Shown here in pieces: positions 1 to 5,141 of a stretch of 8,509 nucleotides of DNA. Source of the DNA: DATJQA01 sp041169145 (GTDB lineage Bacteria; Patescibacteriota; Minisyncoccia; UBA6257; 2-01-FULL-56-20); the NCBI GenBank assembly GCA_041169145.1, contig JBEEJO010000034.1, positions 1-8,509 on the forward strand, read 5' to 3'. Below the pieces are notes generated by a model that did not search any database, had not been told where the DNA came from, and saw nothing but the letters and a program-made list of their open reading frames with translations. The stretch's first letter is position 1. Every line of letters begins with the position of its first letter. The translations under genes were made by a program, and so were the position numbers.

Positions 1-17
1 CAAACCCATCACTACGG

Positions 18-320
18 TTACGCCTTCGGTTTATCCAAACGGTCGAGCTTCAGCGCATGTACGCCGTAATACACAACCATGGCGATAACAATGAAATCGA
101 TGAGGGTCGAGAGGAACGCGCCATACTTGAAGACGATGGGGCCGATGGCGAACGTTGCGGTCGTGAGCCCCGAAGCCGCACCGAGTATTACGCCCAAGAT
201 CGGATTGATGATGTTCTCGATGAGCGATGTCACGAGTTTCGATACCGCACCGCCAAGAATGAAGCCGACGGCGAGACCGACCACGCCCTGTTTGCGGATG
301 AAATCTATAAATCCTGACAT
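18..320 (-). CDS. mscL: Large-conductance mechanosensitive channel MscL
   Basis: This is a pentameric inner-membrane channel that opens under high membrane tension and releases solutes during hypo-osmotic shock. The protein begins MSGFIDFIRKQG and continues into the MscL signature GLAVGFILGGAVSKLV. TM1 spans about residues 13-44, a short extracytoplasmic loop follows at about 45-65, and TM2 at about 66-88 ends in VVYYGVHAL. At 100 aa it is shorter than E. coli MscL (136 aa), with only about 12 residues after TM2, so the cytoplasmic helical bundle is essentially absent. I chose the ATG at 320 because it gives the usual family N-terminus. An in-frame GTG at 341 would add seven residues (MKNEEYT) and cannot be excluded. 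The gene starts 39 bases after the 3' end of tRNA-Pro on the same strand, so it may be co-transcribed with that tRNA. The family assignment is firm; the start is moderately sure. Confidence 0.95.
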   Translation of the reverse strand: MSGFIDFIRKQGVVGLAVGFILGGAVSKLVTSLIENIINPILGVILGAASGLTTATFAIGPIVFKYGAFLSTLIDFIVIAMVVYYGVHALKLDRLDKPKA

Positions 321-359
321 GGTATATTCTTCGTTTTTCACGACCTTTTATTCTTATTG

Positions 360-430
360 TCGGGCCGCCGGGAATTGAACCCGGTCTCCGTGTACCCAAA
401 ACACGTGTACTGCCGGTATACTACGGCCCG
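360..430 (-). tRNA. tRNA-Pro(TGG)
   Basis: On the minus strand this folds as a complete 71-nt cloverleaf. The 7-bp acceptor stem is CGGGCCG/CGGCCCG, the D stem is GTAT/GTAC, and the anticodon stem is CGTGT/ACACG around loop TTTGGGT, giving anticodon TGG (proline). The T arm is CCGGG-TTCAATT-CCCGG. The discriminator is A and no CCA is encoded. It lies directly upstream of mscL on the same strand and diverges from tRNA-Arg. Confidence 0.95.
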
Positions 431-445
431 CTTGCATGTTCGCAC

Positions 446-474
446 TTCACCATATCCGATTTTTAGGCTAGTAT
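446..474 (+). promoter_or_regulatory. Promoter of tRNA-Arg
   Basis: TTCACC (446-451, four of six) and TAGTAT (469-474, four of six) are separated by 17 bases. The predicted start near 481 is about six bases before tRNA-Arg. Individually weak, it is supported by position and spacing. It overlaps the tRNA-Pro promoter on the other strand. Confidence 0.45.
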
Positions 475-477
475 CAA
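449..477 (-). promoter_or_regulatory. Promoter of tRNA-Pro (and possibly mscL)
   Basis: On the minus strand, TTGATA (472-477, five of six matches to TTGACA) is followed after exactly 17 bases by TATGGT (449-454, four of six matches to TATAAT). The predicted start near 442 leaves a leader of about 11 bases before tRNA-Pro. The elements overlap the opposing tRNA-Arg promoter. Confidence 0.55.
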
Positions 478-486
478 ACGCGAACT

Positions 487-558
487 GCCCCCGTAGCATA
501 ATGGATAGTGCAGGGCTCTTCTAAGGCCTTGATGTGGGTTCGATTCCTACCGGGGGCG
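487..558 (+). tRNA. tRNA-Arg(TCT)
   Basis: A complete 72-nt cloverleaf: acceptor GCCCCCG/CGGGGGC, D stem GCAT/GTGC, and anticodon stem GGGCT/GGCCT with two G-T pairs around loop CTTCTAA, giving anticodon TCT (arginine, AGA codons). The T arm is GTGGG-TTCGATT-CCTAC and the discriminator is G. No CCA is encoded. Its 3' end lies three bases from the stop codon of the convergent thioredoxin gene, with no visible terminator between them. Confidence 0.95.
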
Positions 559-561
559 CAG

Positions 562-1800
562 TTATCCAAACGTAAAGGTGAATGCTTTGAGTCCCGGCGA
601 TTCAATGAGAAGCTCCAGCGTGTGTTTGCCTGGTGCTGATTCGTGAATGAGATGGTAGAGACGATCGGACTGAATAGTCACGGAACCGTTCTGCACATCC
701 GCGCCGGCGATATCAGCAGGCACCGGTACGCCGTCGCGCAGGACCGTTATTTTCGTCCCGCTTTGCGATAACGCAACAACATACACATTCTTCGCCAAAT
801 ATCGATATGCGATCTTCGCACCGGCAGTCTTATTCTCCGCATACTCGTCCGCAAAATTCCACGTCCCGGAAAGATAGAATCCATCGAACCCGGGCACGCC
901 TGATATTGTAAGCGTCTGCTCACCGGGCACGCCCGGCTTGCCGTTCGCAAAGAACTCGTTCCGCGCAGAACCGAAATAGGTCTCTGGGCTTATCGAGCCG
1001 CCAGTCGGCGTATCCACCGAAATGTCCACGGTCCCCGTTATAGCCGGCTGGTCTATCTGCAGAACATTCGCCCGTTCTGCAAGCGCACGCTGGATCTGCC
1101 GCTCCGTCTCTTCGTATCCGCCTTCGCCGATATGGTCGTACACGACAAATCCGTCAATATCAACAAGATACTTCCTCGGCCAGTAACGATTCCCATAGGC
1201 GAACCATGTTCCGTAGTCGTTGTCCTGTATCACGGGATATTGAATGCCCAAGCGTCGCGTCGCTTCAAGTACATTGTCGTAGTTTTTCTCGAACATGAAC
1301 TCCGGCGTGTGGATACCGACGATCTCAAGTCCCTGGTCTTTGTATTTTTCATACCACGCATTGAGATACGGTGTTGTCCGCTGACAGTTGATGCATGAAT
1401 AGGTCCAGAAATCCACGAGGATGACCTTCTTCCCCACGAGGTCGGCAAGTTTCAAGGATGTTTGGCCCGGCGGAAGATTAATAAAGCCAGACGGCGAAAC
1501 GATCTCCTGCGCGCGTTTATATAATTTCTGCTTCTCAACAATGCGCGCCGAGGGGGCTGCTGGCGGCGGCGTGGCCGGCGGCGTATTCACGAACGGGTCT
1601 GTCGCGAGCGGTTTCGTGCTTGTACAGCTACCGTTGGCGCATGTGGATTGGTTCTGCAACGTGGTATCAATGGAGATATCGCTCGTCCCGGGCGCACGGT
1701 ACTGCGCACGTTCCGGTGACTTCATGAACTCAATGAATAGAATGACACCGCCGATGAGGAGGATAGCGCCGATAAGTTTTTTATTCAGAGGCGCCTTCAT
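562..1800 (-). CDS. Membrane-anchored TlpA/DipZ-type thioredoxin with C-terminal CBM-like domain
   Basis: A predicted extracytoplasmic thiol-disulfide oxidoreductase of 412 aa that receives electrons from the CcdA-like protein encoded just upstream. Residues 8-25 (KLIGAILLIGGVILFIEF) form a single N-terminal membrane anchor. A Pro/Ala/Thr-rich linker follows, carrying an extra cysteine pair (C54 and C59, CANGSC). The thioredoxin fold runs from about residue 105 to 240, with the active site CINC (C136, C139) after VDFWTYS and the cis-proline in YWPRKYLVD (P208). Residues from about 271 to the end, including TYFGSARNEFF and LSGTWNFADEY, resemble the C-terminal domain of mycobacterial DipZ (Thioredoxin_10 type). 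The ATG at 1798-1800 overlaps the upstream TGA as ATGA, which decides the start and implies translational coupling. Longer in-frame starts reach back inside ccdA and are unlikely. The thioredoxin call is firm; the DipZ-like C-terminal assignment is from recall of the family. Confidence 0.9.
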   Translation of the reverse strand: MKAPLNKKLIGAILLIGGVILFIEFMKSPERAQYRAPGTSDISIDTTLQNQSTCANGSCTSTKPLATDPFVNTPPATPPPAAPSARIVEKQKLYKRAQEIVSPSGFINLPPGQTSLKLADLVGKKVILVDFWTYSCINCQRTTPYLNAWYEKYKDQGLEIVGIHTPEFMFEKNYDNVLEATRRLGIQYPVIQDNDYGTWFAYGNRYWPRKYLVDIDGFVVYDHIGEGGYEETERQIQRALAERANVLQIDQPAITGTVDISVDTPTGGSISPETYFGSARNEFFANGKPGVPGEQTLTISGVPGFDGFYLSGTWNFADEYAENKTAGAKIAYRYLAKNVYVVALSQSGTKITVLRDGVPVPADIAGADVQNGSVTIQSDRLYHLIHESAPGKHTLELLIESPGLKAFTFTFG

Positions 1801-2564
1801 GTGCCTGTGCGCGCTGATGTAGTTGCAAGATACGACAGAAACCCAGGAATAAGCGGGAGGATGCACGGCGAGAGGAACGAACCAAGCCCGGCGATAAAAG
1901 CGATACCGAGGTTCACAAAACTAAATTCCATAATATTTCCGCCGGCGCCCGAAACGAGGTTCAGCGCGCCCAAAAAGTTCGCAAGGAACTCCAGGTTTGC
2001 AATGCGATTCAGCTCTCCAGCGAAGATAAGAATACCGAGCACGACAAGCAACAAACCGAACACGCGTTGGATCCAGATCAGAGCGGAACCGGCACGACGA
2101 ATGAGCACTGCTGCCTCACCAGCAAACAATCCCACTATGAGGAATGGAATGCCGATGCCAAGCGTATATGCCACGAGAAGAACGAAAGCGCTTGTCGCTT
2201 GCGTTGATGCGAGGACCAGGATCGCGCCGAGCGCCGCGGATACGCACGGCGTCCAGCCAACGGCGAATGCCGCGCCGAAGACGAACGAAGTGAGGTGCCG
2301 CGAACTGAATGAACGCGCGGCGAACGTATGCTCGCGCATGAGGAATTCAGGCGTCCAGATGCCCATCGTAAAGAGCCCGAATGCGATGATAATAATACCG
2401 CCCACGCGCCCGAGCCATTCTTGTGCCGCATAGGCAGAAGCCGAGAGCGTCGTCTGAAGAAGAACGCCTACCAACGAAAAAACAACGGAAAATCCAAGCA
2501 CGAAGAATACGCTCGCAAGGAACGTATCCCACCGACCTGGTTTCATCGCTGCGCCCTCGGTCAT
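1797..2564 (-). CDS. ccdA: CcdA/DsbD-family thiol-disulfide transporter, apparently circularly permuted
   Basis: A polytopic membrane protein (255 aa) expected to pass electrons from cytoplasmic thioredoxin to an extracytoplasmic thioredoxin. Visible segments: about 15-37 (FVLGFSVVFSLVG), 52-70 (GGIIIIAFGLFTMGIW), 93-118 with the catalytic cysteine C107 in FAVGWTPC, 125-148, 162-183, then a linker, and finally 218-245 (LGIAFIAGLGSFLSPCILPL) with C234. In ordinary CcdA the SFLSPC-LPL-PG helix is TM1 at the N-terminus; here it is last, while the other helices keep their usual order. Both cysteines and a normal total length are retained. The ATG at 2564 lies 8 bases after a perfect TATAAT box and may be leaderless. 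A second ATG at 2546 (MKPGRWDTF) has GAGGG seven bases upstream and is an equally credible start. An in-frame TAA four codons upstream rules out a longer N-terminus. It forms an operon with the downstream thioredoxin (ATGA overlap). Confidence 0.9.
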   Translation of the reverse strand: MTEGAAMKPGRWDTFLASVFFVLGFSVVFSLVGVLLQTTLSASAYAAQEWLGRVGGIIIIAFGLFTMGIWTPEFLMREHTFAARSFSSRHLTSFVFGAAFAVGWTPCVSAALGAILVLASTQATSAFVLLVAYTLGIGIPFLIVGLFAGEAAVLIRRAGSALIWIQRVFGLLLVVLGILIFAGELNRIANLEFLANFLGALNLVSGAGGNIMEFSFVNLGIAFIAGLGSFLSPCILPLIPGFLSYLATTSARTGT

Positions 2565-2572
2565 GTGAAAAC

Positions 2573-2600
2573 ATTATAGCGCACAGACCCGTATTGGACA
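2573..2600 (-). promoter_or_regulatory. Promoter of the ccdA-thioredoxin operon
   Basis: A perfect minus-strand TATAAT lies at 2573-2578, with a poor -35 candidate TGTCCA at 2595-2600 (16-base spacer). The predicted start near 2566 is only about two bases before the ATG at 2564, and about 20 bases before the alternative ATG at 2546. The -35 region is shared with the divergent tRNA-Val promoter. Confidence 0.65.
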
Positions 2601-2622
2601 GCGGATGATTTCTCTATACTAT
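2594..2622 (+). promoter_or_regulatory. Promoter of tRNA-Val
   Basis: TTGGAC (2594-2599) is followed after 17 bases by TACTAT (2617-2622). An alternative -10, TATACT (2615-2620, five of six matches), overlaps it with a 15-base spacer. Predicted transcription start is near 2627-2629, giving a leader of about 44 bases before tRNA-Val, longer than for the other tRNA genes here. Confidence 0.5.
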
Positions 2623-2632
2623 AGGGAGGCAC

Positions 2633-2765
<133 letters not shown>

Positions 2766-2769
<4 letters not shown>

Positions 2770-2814
2770 AAAAGAGAGTAGCCCATCGTAAGGACGGGCC
2801 ACTCTCTTTTGCGC
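2766..2814. terminator. Large bidirectional hairpin between tRNA-Val and ftsH
   Basis: Two 19-base arms (2766-2784 and 2796-2814, starting GCGCAAAAGAGAG and ending CTCTCTTTTGCGC) pair with a single A-C mismatch around an 11-base loop. The hairpin sits between the 3' ends of convergent genes, as expected of a two-way terminator. The T-run lies inside the stem, with no clean T-tract beyond it, so termination efficiency is uncertain. Confidence 0.7.
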
Positions 2815-2848
2815 CAAGAGAATCGGCTAAGGAATCCGTGTCGAGAAC

Positions 2849-4681
2849 CTATACTGCGATCTGTTTCAGTTTGAACGGCTTCATCAGCGCCGCGAATTCT
2901 TCCTGCTCGATGGTCTCCTTCTCGATGAGCACCCGCGCTATGGTATCCAGCGCTTTCTTGTTCTCTTTCAGTATTTTCTCCGTCGCATGGTACGCGCGAT
3001 CGATAAACTTCCGCACCTCGTTGTCTATCTTTGCCGCAACCTCTTCGGAATAATTCCGCTCGGTCGTCATCTCGCGCCCGAGAAACACCATCTCTTCGGT
3101 CTTGCCGAATGTGATGGGTCCGAGATCGCTCATGCCGTATTTCGTCACCAGCTTCCGCGCAAGATGTGACGCCTCCTTCAGATCGTTCGAAGCGCCCGTG
3201 GAAATATCCTTGAACGTCAGTTGTTCCGAAATATACCCGCCGAGCATCACGGCGATATCGCCCAAGAGCTGGCTTTTTTGCCGCAAATGGCGGTCTTCAC
3301 CGGGAAGTTTCAGCGTGTAGCCGCCCGCAAACCCTCGGCTCACGACGGAGATCTTGTGCACCGGGTCTCCGTCCTTAATGGATGCGACCACAAGCGCATG
3401 TCCGCTCTCATGGTATGCGGTTATCTCTTTTTCTTTCGGAGAAATAGCGCGGCTCTTGCGTTCGGGACCGAGCATCACTTTTTCAACAGACTCAAAAAGA
3501 TCCTGTTGCGAGATGGATTTCTTCCCGCCCCTGCCGGCAAGAAGCGCGCCCTCATTCATAAGGTTCGCGAGGTCGGCGCCGGAAAATCCGGGTGTGCGAA
3601 TGGCGAGTTTCTTGAGGTCAATATTCGCATCAAGCGCTTTCCCTTTGCCGTGTATCTTCAATATCTCTTCGCGATCGGAAAGATCGGGAAGATCGAGCAC
3701 GACGCGCCGGTCGAACCGCCCGGGACGGAGAAGCGCGGGGTCCAAGATGTCCGGCCGATTCGTCGCGGCAAGCACGATCACGCGCGTGTCGCGATCAAAT
3801 CCATCCAACTCCACGAGGATCTGGTTCAGCGTCTGCTCGCGTTCATCGTTCCCGCCGCCGAGACCTGCGCCGCGCTGGCGGCCAACGGCATCTATCTCAT
3901 CGATGAAGAGTATCGCCGGCGCAGAACGCTTTGCGATCGCGAACGCATCGCGAGTTCTGGACGCGCCGACGCCGACGAACATCTCGACGAATTCCGACGC
4001 AGAGATGCTGAAGAACGGAACATTGCTTTCGCCCGCGACGGCGCGCGCAATGAGCGTCTTTCCCGTGCCCGGCGGACCCATAAGAAGCACGCCCCGCGGC
4101 ACGCGGGCACCGAGGTCCAAGAACTTCTTCGGATTTTTCAAAAAATCAACGATCTCAACGAGCTCTTCTTTCGCTTCTTTGAGCCCCGCGACGTCTTTGA
4201 ATGTCGTTTTCTGTTTTCCGCCGACCGCGAGCCGGATGTTGGAGCGCCCGAACGTGAACGCTTGGTTCATCCCGCCGCGCGCCTGGCGGAACATCACCCA
4301 AAAGACGATACCGATGACGATGATGGGGAGAAGCGTCGGGATGAGAATACCCGCCCAAAACTTCCAACCCTCTTCTGCTTTCACCCCAAGCTTGACCTTC
4401 TGCAGCGCTTCGGACGTCACGCCGAAATTCTTGAGCGTTTCAGAGACTCCCGACTCGGCTTCTTTCTGCGAAACCGCATTCGTGCCATCCGCAAGCTTCA
4501 CTTCCAGATCGTCCGCGACGACCGTTATCTCGGCTACGGCGCCGGCATTGATCTTCTCCGCAAGTTGATTGAGCGAGAGTTGTTCCGGCTCCTTCGCGGG
4601 AACCATAAAGAGCGAAAATACCATGGAAATCACGATGAGCGTCGTGATGGCGAAAAAGAGATGTCGGTAAAAGTTGGTCAT
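2849..4681 (-). CDS. ftsH: ATP-dependent zinc metalloprotease FtsH
   Basis: A hexameric membrane AAA+ protease that extracts and degrades damaged membrane and selected cytosolic proteins. The 610-aa protein (numbered from the ATG at 4681) has TM1 at about 8-26 and an extracytoplasmic domain at about 27-106. TM2 is at about 109-131 (AGILIPTLLPIIVIGIVFWV). The AAA+ module follows, with Walker A GPPGTGKT (202-209), pore-loop segment FVEMFVGVG (F235), Walker B ILFIDEID (D261, E262) and second region of homology NRPDILDP with arginine fingers RPGRFDRR (308-326). The peptidase site is HESGH (424-428), with the third zinc ligand probably D500 in GASND. All catalytic elements are intact and length is near the family norm, with a short C-terminal tail. 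An in-frame TTG at 4714 would add 11 residues before the hydrophobic segment and lies at or before the predicted transcription start, so the ATG is preferred. No clear Shine-Dalgarno precedes it. Confidence 0.98.
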   Translation of the reverse strand: MTNFYRHLFFAITTLIVISMVFSLFMVPAKEPEQLSLNQLAEKINAGAVAEITVVADDLEVKLADGTNAVSQKEAESGVSETLKNFGVTSEALQKVKLGVKAEEGWKFWAGILIPTLLPIIVIGIVFWVMFRQARGGMNQAFTFGRSNIRLAVGGKQKTTFKDVAGLKEAKEELVEIVDFLKNPKKFLDLGARVPRGVLLMGPPGTGKTLIARAVAGESNVPFFSISASEFVEMFVGVGASRTRDAFAIAKRSAPAILFIDEIDAVGRQRGAGLGGGNDEREQTLNQILVELDGFDRDTRVIVLAATNRPDILDPALLRPGRFDRRVVLDLPDLSDREEILKIHGKGKALDANIDLKKLAIRTPGFSGADLANLMNEGALLAGRGGKKSISQQDLFESVEKVMLGPERKSRAISPKEKEITAYHESGHALVVASIKDGDPVHKISVVSRGFAGGYTLKLPGEDRHLRQKSQLLGDIAVMLGGYISEQLTFKDISTGASNDLKEASHLARKLVTKYGMSDLGPITFGKTEEMVFLGREMTTERNYSEEVAAKIDNEVRKFIDRAYHATEKILKENKKALDTIARVLIEKETIEQEEFAALMKPFKLKQIAV

Positions 4682-4716
4682 AATGAGAAGTGGGTGGAAC
4701 TGTTTAGAGCACAAGC

Positions 4717-4746
4717 ATTGTAGTATGCGCGACGACGGACTGTCAA
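4717..4746 (-). promoter_or_regulatory. Promoter of ftsH
   Basis: On the minus strand a perfect TTGACA (4741-4746) is followed after 18 bases by TACAAT (4717-4722, five of six matches). The predicted start near 4710 gives a leader of about 29 bases before the ATG at 4681. This is the best-matching promoter pair in the window and suggests ftsH can be transcribed independently of the upstream gene. Confidence 0.75.
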
Positions 4747-4788
4747 AAATCCATCCCGAAAACGGGTACGAAACGGCACAAAATGCGA

Positions 4789-5094
4789 TTAACCGAGTTT
4801 TTCCAAAAACTGCGCGCCGTCTTCGCGGAACTTTTCCACCTCTTCCTGCACCAGCTGGTCAAAATTCGGCACGCGGTCGGTGAGGAACGAAAGGACCTCA
4901 TCGGGAGTTTTCGCGCGTTCCAGGACCGAAGTGAATTCCGCCTGCTGTTTTTCGTCAAGCGTATCCATCACGCGCATGAACACCGCCTCGTACACCACCT
5001 GGCCGATGCCTTCCAATATCTTTATCTGCTGGCTTTCCGGAAGCTTGTGAAGCTCCAACATGTCCAGGATCGTCTTTTTCACGGGGTCTTGCAT
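4789..5094 (-). CDS. Small helical protein, DUF5663-like, unknown function
   Basis: A 101-aa acidic protein with no signal peptide, membrane segment or cysteine. It appears almost wholly alpha-helical. The core features are HKLPESQQIKILEGIGQVVYE, an ERAKTPDEVLSFL segment, and RVPNFDQLVQEEVEKFRED near the C-terminus. This pattern (LP-E-Q-ILE-IG-VVYE-V--RV then VPNFD-LV-EEV-KF) resembles the DUF5663 family as I recall it from CPR bacteria, but no search was possible. The ATG at 5094 lies 47 bases after the stop of the 1031-aa gene and has its own promoter candidate. ftsH follows 107 bases downstream on the same strand. The reading frame is well supported; no function can be given. Confidence 0.8.
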   Translation of the reverse strand: MQDPVKKTILDMLELHKLPESQQIKILEGIGQVVYEAVFMRVMDTLDEKQQAEFTSVLERAKTPDEVLSFLTDRVPNFDQLVQEEVEKFREDGAQFLEKLG

Positions 5095-5108
5095 ATGAAG
5101 ATGGTTCT

Positions 5109-5137
5109 ATTTTCGCATGTTGCACCGCTCTTGTCTA
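5109..5137 (-). promoter_or_regulatory. Candidate promoter of the DUF5663-like gene
   Basis: On the minus strand, TAGACA (5132-5137, five of six matches to TTGACA) is followed after 17 bases by GAAAAT (5109-5114). The -10 is preceded by TGC, making an extended -10 element. The predicted start near 5102 gives a leader of about 8 bases before the ATG at 5094. It sits wholly in the 47-base gap downstream of the 1031-aa gene. Confidence 0.45.
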
Positions 5138-5141
5138 AATG

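Noticed and set aside
1801..1866. A longer start for the thioredoxin gene (ATG at 1866)
   Set aside because: The added 22 residues overlap ccdA out of frame and precede the membrane anchor without adding a domain. The ATGA overlap at 1797-1800 gives a natural start.
3221..4723. A 500-codon plus-strand open frame, and another of about 400 codons at 3354-4568, opposite ftsH
   Set aside because: Both are low-complexity, Arg/His/Ser-rich translations without domains, directly antisense to an intact ftsH. GC-rich codon use leaves long shadow frames.
4755..4766. CCCG-AAAA-CGGG hairpin after the DUF5663-like gene as a terminator
   Set aside because: The stem is only four pairs, and the nearest T-run on the minus strand lies several bases away inside the ftsH -35 region.
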